From: Leptospiraceae bacterium
Lineage (GTDB): Bacteria; Spirochaetota; Leptospiria; Leptospirales; Leptospiraceae
Direction of reading: 5' to 3'
DNA: 64,000 nucleotides
Assembly (NCBI GenBank): GCA_022402465.1
Contig: JAKRSH010000043.1
Location: 310,001 to 374,000, forward strand
The position numbers and the translations under genes are program-made. Of the stretch, positions 9,203 to 19,800 are shown piece by piece. Position 1 is the first letter of the stretch; each line of letters opens with the position of its first letter. Under the pieces are notes generated by a model. That model was given only the letters and a program-made list of their open reading frames with translations, was not told where the DNA came from and made no database searches.

Positions 9203-10816
9203 ATGCGATTGAAATTATGGCTGGTAGCTTTTCTTTCTTTGATAATAAGTATAAGCTTGCTTTCAGAAGAAATTACTATCCAAGCTTCTACAATCCAGCT
9301 ATCCAAATCATTAGAACTTTATACAGGAGACTCCCATAAAATCACTTCGTGCTCAGAAATAAATGAACAATATGCACTTAAGGATCACTGGACAAGAAAC
9401 CAGAAGTCATTTTTAGAGACTGATTCCCATACGAAAGAGATTTGGATCTCTTTTCAAATTACGAATGATTTAGATAAGGAATTAATTTATTTCTTACCAT
9501 TCTTTATAGGAAAATATTCTGAAATCCTTTTATGCACAGAAATAAACGATGAATGGACAGAATCTCTCAGTGGAGAGCTCATTCCTTCAGAAAGCAAGAT
9601 TATAGATTCAAATTATCCAGACTTCCAAATATTCATACCTCCAAGGTCTACTCATAGATTCTACTTAAAATTATTCTCTGAATATTCAATAAATACCCAA
9701 ATTACTATTTATCCTCTCAATACTTTTCTGAATCTTTCTAACCTTCAGAATACTTTAGGGATTATAACTTTTTTATTTTATAGCTCGTCACTTTTTGTGA
9801 TTGTTTTGCGGTTTTATAATAATTTCCAAATATCTTATGTCATTCTATTTTCATTCTGTTTATGTATGATGTTGTTTAGCTTATCAGAAATAAATTTTTA
9901 TTCAGTTTCAAATGTATTTCATCATACTAGAAGTCCAGTTTCAAATTACATTTATTTTTTTGTATTGATCATCTTCCACCAAGCTTATACAATTGTTGTC
10001 TTCAATAATGACGACTATCCATCTCGAATGACTTTAATTCTAAAAATATTCTTAGCTTTAACCGTTTGTATCTTTGCTGGTTATAGTATAGATATAGTAC
10101 CTATCGATATCAGAATATTAATCTGTACAATTGCATTTCTCCTATATTGCTTTTATATCTATCTTTGTATTCGATTTATAAAAGAAGATTATCCTCCAGC
10201 TGATCTTTTCTTTTATTCACTTGTAATTCTACTCTTACCAGGATTTCTATATATCTTATATGCTTTTCAAATTATTCCAAGTGGTTTTCCTTCTTACTTA
10301 CTGATTTTAGTTTTAGCTATACATTTTGCAATTATAGCTTACCCTCTAATAAAGAAAGTTGAAGTTGTAAGAAATGCTATGGAACCAAGCAGTAATAATG
10401 ATATTAAAAGTTTAGCTCTTAGTTCTAAGCCTGTTTATAAAAAATCTCACATTCTTGGAATCAATATTGAGAAAAAAATTTTGGAACTAAATAAACTTAT
10501 GGAGCATGAAAAAGTTTTCTTAAATGAAGATCTTCATTCTGGTGATTTGGCTGCCATGTTAGCTCTAACACCACATCAACTTTCTCAATTGCTAAGTCAA
10601 GTATTAGATACTCATTACCATAAGATGATACAAGAATATAGAATTCAAGAAGCTATTGAAAGAATTAAATTGAACGAAGATAAAAATTTACTAACTATAG
10701 GTTTTGAAGTTGGTTTTCAATCTAAATCTGCGTTTAATACAGCTTTCAAAAAGATTACGGGCAAAACTCCTATGGAATTGAAGAAATCATTTTTTTCCGA
10801 AAAACAATCTAGCTAA
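9203..10816 (+). CDS. Membrane-bound AraC-type regulator with 7TM-DISM sensor
   Basis: One-component membrane regulator of 537 residues. It has a signal peptide, an extracytoplasmic DISM-like beta domain (about 25-170), about seven membrane helices (about 185-390), and a C-terminal AraC-type DNA-binding domain (about 435-530) with both helix-turn-helix units: AAMLALTPHQLSQLLSQ and LLTIGFEVGFQSKSAFNTAF, ending in the family's FKKITGKTPMELK. A GGAG site lies 4 bases before the ATG. It is divergent from sbtA with 120 bases between them, so it may control bicarbonate uptake. The ligand is unknown. The gene ends 3 bases from the convergent namZ-like gene. Confidence 0.87.
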   Translation: MRLKLWLVAFLSLIISISLLSEEITIQASTIQLSKSLELYTGDSHKITSCSEINEQYALKDHWTRNQKSFLETDSHTKEIWISFQITNDLDKELIYFLPFFIGKYSEILLCTEINDEWTESLSGELIPSESKIIDSNYPDFQIFIPPRSTHRFYLKLFSEYSINTQITIYPLNTFLNLSNLQNTLGIITFLFYSSSLFVIVLRFYNNFQISYVILFSFCLCMMLFSLSEINFYSVSNVFHHTRSPVSNYIYFFVLIIFHQAYTIVVFNNDDYPSRMTLILKIFLALTVCIFAGYSIDIVPIDIRILICTIAFLLYCFYIYLCIRFIKEDYPPADLFFYSLVILLLPGFLYILYAFQIIPSGFPSYLLILVLAIHFAIIAYPLIKKVEVVRNAMEPSSNNDIKSLALSSKPVYKKSHILGINIEKKILELNKLMEHEKVFLNEDLHSGDLAAMLALTPHQLSQLLSQVLDTHYHKMIQEYRIQEAIERIKLNEDKNLLTIGFEVGFQSKSAFNTAFKKITGKTPMELKKSFFSEKQSS

Positions 10817-10819
10817 AAC

Positions 10820-11974
10820 TTATTCATATAGAAATTTAGAAATTTTAGTAAGCCACATCTTCTCTTCAGATAGTAAATAATCTTTTGTATTTTGATAGGA
10901 TTCTTTTCCCTGAATATAATCTAAAAGTTTAGAATCACCAACTAAAAGTTCAATAGCAGGTCTATCTGAGCGAAATTCATACACACCATCAAGAAACTGA
11001 AATTCTTTGGGATAAAATTGCGAAACTGCCCTAAGAAAACTAAGCGTGAATAGTAAACTATGAAAATGAGCCGCATCTAAAACCATGAGGTGGTATCCAT
11101 TACAAATTAAATCTTTGTGCTTATGGAATGTAGGAACAAAACGAAGGGGGCGCAGATGAAAGCTTCCTTTATTTATAGCTTCTAGTTCTTTCAAAATCCT
11201 AGAGTCGTCTAACTTCAAAAATGGTGCACCAAATATTTCAAACGGGCGAGTTGTCCCTCTTCCTTCCGAAAGATTTGTACCTTCCAATAGACATTGACCA
11301 GGATAAACAAGACAAGATGTTAGAGATGGAATATTTGGAGAAGGAGGAATCCATGTTAGATGATAATACTCTTGGGGATGATACTTGCCAGGCTTAATAA
11401 TATTTAATTCTAAAGAAAGTTTCATTTCTTCATTATAATACAACATCAATCCAGCTGGAGATAAGCCGTGCCTATGAAGAACTGACTCTACACCTACAAA
11501 GGAAGTGTAATCTTTCAGTAAGGGACTACCTTCCACTTTTCTACCTATGGGATTCATAGAATCAAAGATAATTATTTGAGGAATGATTTTTGTTTTCTTA
11601 AGTTTAGAGAGCTTTTCTAAAATGTAATAAGCAGTAGTTAAAAAGGTATAATACCTAGAACCAACATCGCGAATATCAATGATGAAAAGTTCAAGGTCAA
11701 GTAATTTTTCATCAGGCGGAACTAGGCTAGTTTCATTGTCTCCATACAAATTGCAAAAATCTAAATCCTTTCCGAAATACTTTAAATCAGATCCAGATAC
11801 TTGATCTTGAAGTTCTGCAAACAATCCGTGTTCGGGTATGAATACTCTAACAATATTTAGCTGTTTGGCTAGACTGACAAAATGGTAACCCTCCTTGAGA
11901 TCATAACCTGTGTGGTTGGTGAGAATTCCAGTTTTTGCATGATGAAAGTTTTCTAAATTCGATATGAATTTCAT
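10820..11974 (-). CDS. DUF1343 family, exo-beta-N-acetylmuramidase (NamZ-like)
   Basis: Member of the DUF1343 family, whose characterised member NamZ removes terminal N-acetylmuramic acid from peptidoglycan fragments. Matching motifs are RVFIPEHGLFAE, LFIIDIRDVGSRYYTF, and the signature EGTNLSEGRGTTRPFEIFGAP near residue 230. No signal peptide is visible, so a cytoplasmic or non-classical location is likely. It is the last gene of the pheA-tyrA run and starts 3 bases after the tyrA stop codon. Wall recycling is the probable role, from family knowledge. Confidence 0.82.
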   Translation of the reverse strand: MKFISNLENFHHAKTGILTNHTGYDLKEGYHFVSLAKQLNIVRVFIPEHGLFAELQDQVSGSDLKYFGKDLDFCNLYGDNETSLVPPDEKLLDLELFIIDIRDVGSRYYTFLTTAYYILEKLSKLKKTKIIPQIIIFDSMNPIGRKVEGSPLLKDYTSFVGVESVLHRHGLSPAGLMLYYNEEMKLSLELNIIKPGKYHPQEYYHLTWIPPSPNIPSLTSCLVYPGQCLLEGTNLSEGRGTTRPFEIFGAPFLKLDDSRILKELEAINKGSFHLRPLRFVPTFHKHKDLICNGYHLMVLDAAHFHSLLFTLSFLRAVSQFYPKEFQFLDGVYEFRSDRPAIELLVGDSKLLDYIQGKESYQNTKDYLLSEEKMWLTKISKFLYE

Positions 11975-11977
11975 AAG

Positions 11978-12859
11978 TTAATTTTTTAGTAAAGATTTCT
12001 TTTTAATAGCTGCTAATTCGAAAAATTTCTGAAAGTCTTTCTGCTCTCCAGATTTCAAAAGCTCAATAGCCAAATTTAATTCATTTTGAAATTCAATTAA
12101 GGAGTTGAGTATAGGCTTGCGATTTTCAGAAAGTATTGCCTTCCACATTTCTGGATTGGATCCTGCTATACGTGCCATATCTCGAAATCCTCCTCCCATA
12201 ATAGGCATAGGGGATTGTATATTCACTTCTCCTGCCATTCGCTCTGCCCAAATTACCATTAAGGAAGAGAGGATATGAGGAGAATGTGAGAGATAAGAAA
12301 GAGTTTCATCATGTGTTTTTGAATCCATCTGGTAACATAGCATGCCTATGGATTTCCAGAAATTTTCAATTTTAAGTAAGGATTCTTCATCCGATCCCTC
12401 TATTGGAGTTAAGATACAAAGCTTATTGCTATATAAATTCTCTATGGCATTCTCAGGTCCAGAGAGTTCCGAACCGCACATGGGGTGGGAAGAAATATAT
12501 TTGTGCTTACTGCCCAATAATTTTTTGACAGAAACATCTATTGCGTATTTAGTCGAACCCATATCAGTTAAAACTGCATTCAGATCATGTGGCAGATTGG
12601 AGATTAAAGCTTCAATAGTATCAACGGGAGTTCCAAAAATGATTAGATCTAGATCACTCCAATTTGGTTTAGATAGAAATTCATTTTCAATATAAACAGA
12701 ATGAAAGATTCCCATTCGGGCAATAACATCTTTAGATTTAGTAGATCTGACAACACCATATAATTGAGCATTTTTATCTAACTTCCGTAAAGCGAGAGCT
12801 AAGGATGATCCCATTAGACCAACGCCATAGATTAAAATCTTTGAAAATGCTTGACTCAT
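11978..12859 (-). CDS. tyrA: Prephenate dehydrogenase
   Basis: Converts prephenate to 4-hydroxyphenylpyruvate with NAD(P) in tyrosine synthesis. The N-terminal Rossmann motif is GVGLMGSSLALAL (residues about 12-24), followed by FGTPVDT and the substrate-site signature SHPMCGSELSGPENA near residue 130; SHSPHILSSLM starts the helical dimerisation domain. At 293 residues there is no fused chorismate mutase or ACT domain. Its ATG overlaps the pheA stop in an ATGA junction, so the two are translationally coupled and send prephenate to Tyr and Phe from one transcript. Confidence 0.93.
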   Translation of the reverse strand: MSQAFSKILIYGVGLMGSSLALALRKLDKNAQLYGVVRSTKSKDVIARMGIFHSVYIENEFLSKPNWSDLDLIIFGTPVDTIEALISNLPHDLNAVLTDMGSTKYAIDVSVKKLLGSKHKYISSHPMCGSELSGPENAIENLYSNKLCILTPIEGSDEESLLKIENFWKSIGMLCYQMDSKTHDETLSYLSHSPHILSSLMVIWAERMAGEVNIQSPMPIMGGGFRDMARIAGSNPEMWKAILSENRKPILNSLIEFQNELNLAIELLKSGEQKDFQKFFELAAIKKKSLLKN

Positions 12860-13944
12860 ACCTTCTCAGTAGATGCTGGATATGAGCCTAAAACTTTTAG
12901 ATGTAAACAAATCTTTTTTAATTTTGAAAGAAGTTCTTGGATTTTAGGATCTGAACTATGTCCAGAAAAATCTGTAAAAAAATTATAATCCCATAAATTA
13001 CGACGTGATGGCCTAGATTCTAATTTAGAAAGATTTAATCCAAAGTCTTCGAAGTTCTTTAAGACTTCTATTAAAGAACCAGGCTTATCAGGAATAGAAA
13101 AAACGATAGAAGTCTTATCATTTCCAGAAGGGGGACATACATCTTTTCCTATAACAAAAAACCTTGTAGTGTTACCACTTAAATCTTCTATTCCTGAGTG
13201 CAAAATGTCCAAACCATAGTATTCCCCAGCAGACTTAGAGGCTATAGCAACTCCATCTTTTGTTTCAGATACTATCTTGGCTGCTTGGGCTGTAGAGGAA
13301 GTTTCTATTATTTCAACATTCGGTAAATTAGCATGCACCCAATTCCTACACTGCTCATTCCCAATTCGAATCCCATAAATTCGCTTAACTTTGGAAAGAT
13401 CCCTTTCATAACCTAATAGATGAAAAGAAATCTGCATATACAATTCAGAATAAATTTTAATATCACTTGAGATGAGAGCATCCAAGGTTGTTCCAACTGA
13501 GCCTTCTGTGGAGTTTTCAACAGGAACTAAACCATAATCCATTTTTCCTGATTCAACTTCTTTAAAAACATCTGTAATAGTTGGAAAGGGATGAGACTCA
13601 ACTATAGAGCCAAATTTTTTGCGAACAGCTTCATAGGAAAAAGATCCCAGTGGCCCTAAGAAACCAACTTGTACGGATTTTTCTAAGGCTATTGTTCCTG
13701 ACATGATTTCTCTATAAATAGCTATCATTACTGAGTCTGGAAGTGGACCAGGGTTTCTTTCTTTAACCTTTCTATATACTTCTCGCTCTCGGTCTGGACG
13801 ATAAATTGGATCACCTGAGCTGCGTTTGATTTCACCTATTTCAGAACCAACCTTTGCTCTGTCTTGTATCATCTGAATAATAGATGAATCCAAGGAGTCT
13901 ATTTTATTACGCAGTTCTTTTAACTTTGCCTCAGTATCAGTCAT
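12856..13944 (-). CDS. pheA: Bifunctional chorismate mutase / prephenate dehydratase
   Basis: P-protein of phenylalanine synthesis with three parts: an AroQ chorismate mutase (about 1-90, with LRNKIDSLDSSIIQMI and RPDREREVYRKV), a prephenate dehydratase domain beginning VGFLGPLGSFSYEA with VPVENSTEGSVG and the conserved NTTRFFVIG, and a C-terminal ACT domain with the phenylalanine-binding ESRPSRRNLWDY. An intact ACT domain implies feedback inhibition by phenylalanine. The start overlaps the end of scpB by 8 bases and the end overlaps tyrA by 4 bases. Confidence 0.95.
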   Translation of the reverse strand: MTDTEAKLKELRNKIDSLDSSIIQMIQDRAKVGSEIGEIKRSSGDPIYRPDREREVYRKVKERNPGPLPDSVMIAIYREIMSGTIALEKSVQVGFLGPLGSFSYEAVRKKFGSIVESHPFPTITDVFKEVESGKMDYGLVPVENSTEGSVGTTLDALISSDIKIYSELYMQISFHLLGYERDLSKVKRIYGIRIGNEQCRNWVHANLPNVEIIETSSTAQAAKIVSETKDGVAIASKSAGEYYGLDILHSGIEDLSGNTTRFFVIGKDVCPPSGNDKTSIVFSIPDKPGSLIEVLKNFEDFGLNLSKLESRPSRRNLWDYNFFTDFSGHSSDPKIQELLSKLKKICLHLKVLGSYPASTEKV

Positions 13945-14596
13945 TTTCTTTCTCGATATTCAATGCAGGTTCTTCTATATAGTCTTCCTCTAATTCTTCA
14001 GGAAGTTCTAAATCAGCAGGTCTAGTAAATTCTGTCTCATCTTCTAATACTATATTTAATTCATCAAATTGCAATTCTTTAACATCAACAGGCGATGGAA
14101 GGTCAGTTAACTTACTTAGGCCAAAATGAATCAGAAAATCATTTGTTGTTCCATAAAGAGTCGGACGACCAGGAACTTCTTTCTGACCTATAGGTTTAAC
14201 AAGTTTCTTGGAAATAAGATTTGCAACCATGGCACGAGAAGATACACCACGGATTTCATCAATTTCAGCCAGAGTTAATGGTTGTTTGTATGCAATAATT
14301 GCAAGTGTGTCTAAATTGCTTCTAGAAAGAGTCTCTTTCTTTTTTTCTTTGAAGATAACACCGAGTCTCTCATGGTAAACATCTGAGGTTATGAATTGAT
14401 ATTGTCCTGCAATTTCTCTAAGAAGGAAACCGCCTTCCCTCTCTTGGTAGTCAAGAATCATTTCATCCAATAATTCTCTTGCCAAAGTTTTTTCTATATC
14501 AACGGTCTTAGCAAGGCTAGATAGCTTGATTGGTTCCGATGAAAGAAAAACTAAAGCTTCTAATAATCCTTTTAAGTATTTTCTGTCCGCGTCCAA
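13937..14596 (-). CDS. scpB: Segregation and condensation protein B
   Basis: ScpB subunit of the SMC-ScpAB condensin complex, which helps chromosome segregation. Two winged-helix domains are visible: LLEALVFLSSEPIKLSSLAK at the N-terminus and the second with NLDTLAIIAYKQPLTLAEIDEIRG, followed by GRPTLYGTT. A C-terminal acidic tail (LELPEELEEDYIEEP) goes beyond the core family. The start is TTG, since the next Met is at residue 46 and would cut the first wing; it overlaps scpA by 25 bases with a GGTG upstream. Confidence 0.92.
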   Translation of the reverse strand: MDADRKYLKGLLEALVFLSSEPIKLSSLAKTVDIEKTLARELLDEMILDYQEREGGFLLREIAGQYQFITSDVYHERLGVIFKEKKKETLSRSNLDTLAIIAYKQPLTLAEIDEIRGVSSRAMVANLISKKLVKPIGQKEVPGRPTLYGTTNDFLIHFGLSKLTDLPSPVDVKELQFDELNIVLEDETEFTRPADLELPEELEEDYIEEPALNIEKEND

Positions 14597-15345
14597 TCTT
14601 GATTCACCGCAATTAATTTTATAGTATCAAAAATCTCATGTTGAACAACACGAGCAACTTTGATTTTTACAATTTCTAGGACAGCCATGAAAGCTGCAAC
14701 GATCTCCTGTTTCTCAGGATACTTAGATTCAAAAATATCTGGAAAAAATATTTCCCCTTTCTCTTTGAGAATTCCCTCTATGAAAAACATCTTATCTTCA
14801 ATTGAGTAATTTTTAACAACTCCATCGAAATACCTAGGCTCTTCTTCATTTTCAGGTTCTTTGTTGAGAATTGAATTAAAGGCTGCAATGAGATCTACCA
14901 AACTTAGATCCAACCAACGGTCCTCATCAGCAAGGACAACATTTGAATCACGAGTAAACATAGCAGATGTTATCTTTTCAATTTCTCCCAAACGTCCAGC
15001 TGCCATCTGGAATTTCTTATGCTCAAGCAATCTATCGACTAATTCCTTTGGCAAAGGAGGATTGTAATTTTCTTCTTCAAAGCCTGGATCAGGTAAAAGT
15101 GCACGTGACTTAAGATACACTAAATTCGCCGCCATTAAAGCGAACTCTGAGCTTAGCTCAAGTGAGATTGATTCGGCTGTTTTAAGAAACTGGATAAAAT
15201 CGTTAGTAATTCGTGTTAAAGAGACATCAAAAATATCAATTCTGTAACTATCAATCAAACTCCAAAGAACACTCAGTGGCCCTTCTGAAACTCCTCCGTC
15301 CGAATTATTCCACCGGACAACAAAAGCTTCTGGCTGTTCTGCCAT
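14572..15345 (-). CDS. scpA: Segregation and condensation protein A (kleisin)
   Basis: Kleisin subunit that bridges SMC heads and binds ScpB. Typical features are the N-terminal FEGPLDLL-like region, here VSEGPLSVLWSLIDSYRIDIFDVSLTRITNDF, then FALMAANLVYLKSRALLPD, and a C-terminal winged helix with KQEIVAAFMAVLEIVKI. The usual Asp-Leu-Leu is altered to SVLWSL. I chose the ATG at 15345 rather than the in-frame TTG one codon earlier; it shares one base with the cheY stop (TGATG), which indicates translational coupling to the chemotaxis genes. Confidence 0.92.
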   Translation of the reverse strand: MAEQPEAFVVRWNNSDGGVSEGPLSVLWSLIDSYRIDIFDVSLTRITNDFIQFLKTAESISLELSSEFALMAANLVYLKSRALLPDPGFEEENYNPPLPKELVDRLLEHKKFQMAAGRLGEIEKITSAMFTRDSNVVLADEDRWLDLSLVDLIAAFNSILNKEPENEEEPRYFDGVVKNYSIEDKMFFIEGILKEKGEIFFPDIFESKYPEKQEIVAAFMAVLEIVKIKVARVVQHEIFDTIKLIAVNQDWTRTENT

Positions 15346-15707
15346 CAAATACCTAAAGCTTTAGCGGCTGCTTGTTGCAATCTTTCTGGAGGAAAAGGCT
15401 TAACAACAAAGTCTTTAACTCCCATCTTAATTGCCTTAGCTAGTAAATCTTCTTGACCCAATGCAGTTACCATAATAACTCTAGCAGTACTATCGATTTT
15501 CATAATCTCTTTAGTAGCTTCTATTCCATCTTTCTCTCTCATGGTAATATCCATAGTAACAAGGTCAGGTTTAAGAGCCTTAAATTGTTCAACTGCCATA
15601 TTTCCATTCTCTGCTTCACCTACAATTTCATGTCCGGCAGATGTTAATGCATCCTTTACAAGGGTTCGCATAAATTTTGCATCATCAACAACTAATATCC
15701 TTGCCAT
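15345..15707 (-). CDS. cheY: Chemotaxis response regulator CheY
   Basis: Single-domain receiver of 120 residues that carries the signal from CheA to the flagellar switch. Acid pocket residues lie in VVDDAKF, the phospho-acceptor is Asp53 in LVTMDITM, the conserved Thr is in MVTALGQ, and Lys103 is in VVKPF. No output domain is present. It follows cheB by 3 bases with a GAGG site and runs into scpA. Because CheA carries a CheC-like domain, dephosphorylation of this CheY may happen at the kinase itself. Confidence 0.93.
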   Translation of the reverse strand: MARILVVDDAKFMRTLVKDALTSAGHEIVGEAENGNMAVEQFKALKPDLVTMDITMREKDGIEATKEIMKIDSTARVIMVTALGQEDLLAKAIKMGVKDFVVKPFPPERLQQAAAKALGI

Positions 15708-15710
15708 ATT

Positions 15711-16805
15711 CTATCCTCTCTCTTTAACAACATCAATAACTAATTTAGTAATATTCTCTACAGGAGTTATACGTTCAATTCCGCCTAACTCAATCGCGAC
15801 TCTATTCATTCCAAAGATTACAGAAGATTGCTCATCCTGAGCAATTGTAAATCCATTTTCTTCTCGAATCCGCTTAATCGCCTCTGACCCATCCTTTCCC
15901 ATTCCTGTCATAATAACAGCTACTAACTTTGGTGCTGAATACGAGGTTCTAGCACTATCAAATAACACTTCTATGGAAGGACGATGTCCATTCACTGCTT
16001 CCGTCTTTTGCAGTTCTATAAACTTATTTCCGGATTTGGAAGTAATTTTCATTTGGAGGTCGCCTGGAGCAATATACGCATAACCAGGAATAACTTCTTC
16101 ACCATTTTCAGCCTCTTTAACATGCAATTTACTGAAAGTATTCATTCTTTCTGCAAATGCTTTTGTAAATCCAGCAGGCATATGCTGAACTACAAATACT
16201 GGGAGTTTAAATCCTTCGGGAAATCCTTGGAATACAGTTTGTAACGCTTTCGGACCACCTGTTGAAGTTCCAATGCAAATAGCTTCTAAGGGTATTGATT
16301 TTTGAAAACCTTTATTTTTCTCTTTATCAGTAGAAGTATTAGAAATAGTTTTCGCTAATTTTGGAGATTCAAGTTTTGTAGACTTCTGATTGTTACTTTC
16401 CCAAGTTCCTCGTATCTTAGAAATCAGAATTTTTCCAATTTCCTTGGTATCCATTTGCATTTGTGCAGATGGCTTAGGAATAAAATCTATCGCACCTAGT
16501 TCAAGTGCCTTAAAAGTCGCCTCTGCACCATGTTGGGTTAATACAGATAACATGATTACTGGGATATTGATTCTAGACTTTTTTAGTTCAGCTAGAGCAC
16601 TAAGGCCATCCATAATTGGCATCTCTATGTCAAGGACAATAAAATCTGGAGATAGCTTCTTTGCTAATTCTATACAATCAACACCTGTCTTGCCTGTTGC
16701 GACAACCTCTATGTCAGTTTCAGCAGAAAGAATATCCGCTATAATATTCCTCACCAAAAGAGAATCATCGACAATAATAACTTTAATCTTGGGATTTATA
16801 GACAT
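15711..16805 (-). CDS. cheB: Chemotaxis protein-glutamate methylesterase CheB
   Basis: Two-domain adaptation enzyme. The receiver domain (about 1-120) has VDDSLLVR, phospho-acceptor Asp59 in FIVLDIEMP and the KPSA lysine. A Lys/Ser-rich linker (about 130-170) joins the methylesterase domain, whose catalytic Ser is in CIGTSTGGPKAL near residue 180, His in VQHMPAGFTKAF and Asp in MTGMGKDGSEA. It removes methyl groups from chemoreceptors when phosphorylated by CheA. The ATG shares one base with the cheA stop (TAATG), so it is translationally coupled. Confidence 0.95.
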   Translation of the reverse strand: MSINPKIKVIIVDDSLLVRNIIADILSAETDIEVVATGKTGVDCIELAKKLSPDFIVLDIEMPIMDGLSALAELKKSRINIPVIMLSVLTQHGAEATFKALELGAIDFIPKPSAQMQMDTKEIGKILISKIRGTWESNNQKSTKLESPKLAKTISNTSTDKEKNKGFQKSIPLEAICIGTSTGGPKALQTVFQGFPEGFKLPVFVVQHMPAGFTKAFAERMNTFSKLHVKEAENGEEVIPGYAYIAPGDLQMKITSKSGNKFIELQKTEAVNGHRPSIEVLFDSARTSYSAPKLVAVIMTGMGKDGSEAIKRIREENGFTIAQDEQSSVIFGMNRVAIELGGIERITPVENITKLVIDVVKERG

Positions 16806-19800
16806 TATTTAATTTTTGAAATTAATTCCACTAACTCATCAAAGTCTGGTAAAAACAAGAGAAGACCTAATAAATTGTTTCCTTCTTGATTGAATTCAGT
16901 GTGCATTGATAAAAATTTAGTCCTTTCAGGTTTGACGATATCTAATACTTCAATAAAACTTCCGGTAATAAATTCTGGAACGGAAGGAAGAATTTCTGTT
17001 TTGGTTTTATTGGAAAGGGAATTAATTACACCTGCGCATACTATATTAGAAATTTCTCCCAATACAGAAATAGAATCATCTGATAAAATACTATTTGTAT
17101 TCTCATCTTTGGATCTAAGTAATTCTTTTGCTACATTCCTGCCATTTTCTTCAGAGAACATCATCAGAAGATTTCCATTTAAATCACCATTCATTCGAAT
17201 CTTCATACCAAAGAATTTCTCATCAGAGTATCTTATATCTCTTGCAAGACCTTCTTTGTCAGTTAATGAAATATCTGGGACAAATAGTTCCACTTCCTTG
17301 CCTACAAGCTGAGATAATACCATAGCAGCATTCATCATTCCTGTATTCATTATAGACTCTAATTTTCTTAACTGATCTTGGTTCAAAATTGCTGAGACTT
17401 CCGAGGCTTGGCTTGGTTGAACCGCCTTTATGCGCTCATTTTTCTGTTCAATAAAGCCTTTAATAATTTCTGAGGCTTTTCTTTTATGCTCTTCATCTTC
17501 TGAGCTTACCTTAGATTCTAAGTGAGAATACAATTCATCAGGTGGAGATTGGACATCTACTCCAGGTGGAATTTCTCCTAGACTAAATCCTTCTATTGTT
17601 AAAGGGGCAGAAGCAGATTGCGGAGTTTGAAGGGTTTCATTCTTCTGTAATTTGGACTGAGCAGCCTCATCCATAATAAGATAGTCTTGTTCTCTAGATT
17701 CAGCCTTATCAAGAATAGCTTGGTTGGTTTTTTCTAATTGCTTCCTTGCACTAGCCGCTGTTCGTCCATTTTGACTATCATTGCGATTCCTATCACGCTT
17801 ATTCTTGGATTTGTCTTTAGATCGTAAATCATATAACTGCTCATTAAAAATATTAGTTGCATGAGATGTCTTTAGAAGTTTCTCAGAATCACTTGTCTCT
17901 AAACTTCTAACTGAACTAGTTCGAAACATTTCTTTGAAGCCTAGAGTGGAAGTGTCCGTGAGGTCATCAGAAGATGCTAATTCAATAAGACCTGGAATAT
18001 CCAGAACAAGAATAATTGTTCCATCGCCCATTATGGTAGCACCTGTTAAACCTGGGACATTTTTGTAATTCTTAGCTAGTGATTTTATCACTGTTTCATG
18101 TTTGCCAATTAAATCATCTACTATGAATCCTAATTTGCGACTTTTATAATTCACAATAATAACAGGGAGTTCTGTTAAATCATTTCGATTGGCAAGTCCA
18201 ATGATACGATTCAATCTATAAATAGGAAGTACTTCTCCTCTAAGATTGATAATTTCATGACCTTCCAAAGTGGTGATTTGTTCAAGATTTACTTTAATTG
18301 TTTCGGATACTTCAGACAAAGGAAATGCGTATACTTCTTCTTCCATGATGACCAAAATGGAAGGTATAATTGCAAGTGCTTGAGGAAAGCTCAAAGTAAA
18401 AGAAGTTCCAATTCCTTCTTGGGAATTGATAATGATCTTTCCTTTGAATTCTTGAACCAATTTGTTAACGACATTCATTCCCACGCCACGACCAGAAATG
18501 TCTGTAATCTTTTCTGCTGTGGAGAAACCCGCATTAAAGATAAATTGGTATACATCGTTATCAGAAAGTGAACTTGCTTCTTCCTTAGTCACAAGTCCGC
18601 TCGAGATAGCCTTTTCCAAAATCTTGGAACGACTTAGTCCTTTTCCATCATCACGTATCTCTACCATGATATTGGATCCGCCTTGGTAAGCATTTAATTC
18701 TACAGTTCCGTATTCATCCTTGCCACGCTTCATCCTTTCATTTGGAAGTTCAATTCCATGATCTATCGAATTACGGATCAAATGGATCAATGGTTCACCA
18801 ATAGCATCGATTACTTTTTTATCTAGTTCGGTGTTCTCCCCTTTTAAAATGAGGTTCACTTTTTTATTCGTTTCAAGCGAAAGATCTCTGACTAGCCTAG
18901 TAAATCGATTGAAGACAGATCCTATTGGAACCATACGTATGTTCATGATTCCCGTTTGTAGGTCTTTAGAAATTCGATTGATTTGGTCGACCTTGAGTTT
19001 TAGATCATTGAAAAGAGTATCATCACCAAACAAAGCAATCAAATCATCATAAATTTTCTGAAATCCAGAGTTGGTAATAACCAATTCTCCCACATTATTC
19101 ATCAGTTGGTCTAGTTTATCAGAGGAAACCTTTATGCTTTTTAAAACGATTTTAGAATCGCTAATTGCCTTATCTCCCTGCGGTGTGTCATTGTCCTGAG
19201 TAGCAGCATCAACAGCATTTTGGATGATAGTCGATGTCTTATCTTGAGATTCAGTTGAATTTTTCGTTGCTTGAGAGGATCCTTCTTTCTTTTTAGGAAG
19301 TTCTGGAAGCTTAAGACGATTGACATGGATAGTTTCCACCATATCAATATTAGCTGATTCATGAATTTCGGCTTCTCTCTTCTTTGATAAAAAGACAAAA
19401 TACAAGCTAGTTCCAATATATCCTGACTCTAGTTCTTCTTCAGTTGGCTTAGATTTAAAAATAATTCCGTAGGTTTTTAGATTCTGAAGGATGAGAGTGA
19501 ATCTTAATCCTTTCATGGGTGTATCTGCTTTCAGTATGATACGAATTTTATACAGATTTAAACTTGGATCAGCAGAAATTTCTTGGTGCAACTCATGGAC
19601 ATCATCCAGTGAAATTACCAGAGCATCTGAATTTGTCTTAGCTTGTGAAGATTTACTTTTAATTTCTGAACCTTGCTTGGCTTGAGAACCTTGTTTTGAA
19701 TTCATATTAGGATTAGATTTATTGTTTGATGGTTTATTATTATCATTTGAACTATCTGCTACATCAGGATTTTTCTCATAATCATCTAGCAAGGCTATCA

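Noticed and set aside
16390-16812. Plus-strand frame opposite cheB, and similar frames opposite cheA, atpA and RND
   Set aside because: These overlap well-conserved genes in full, have no family pattern and no start signals.
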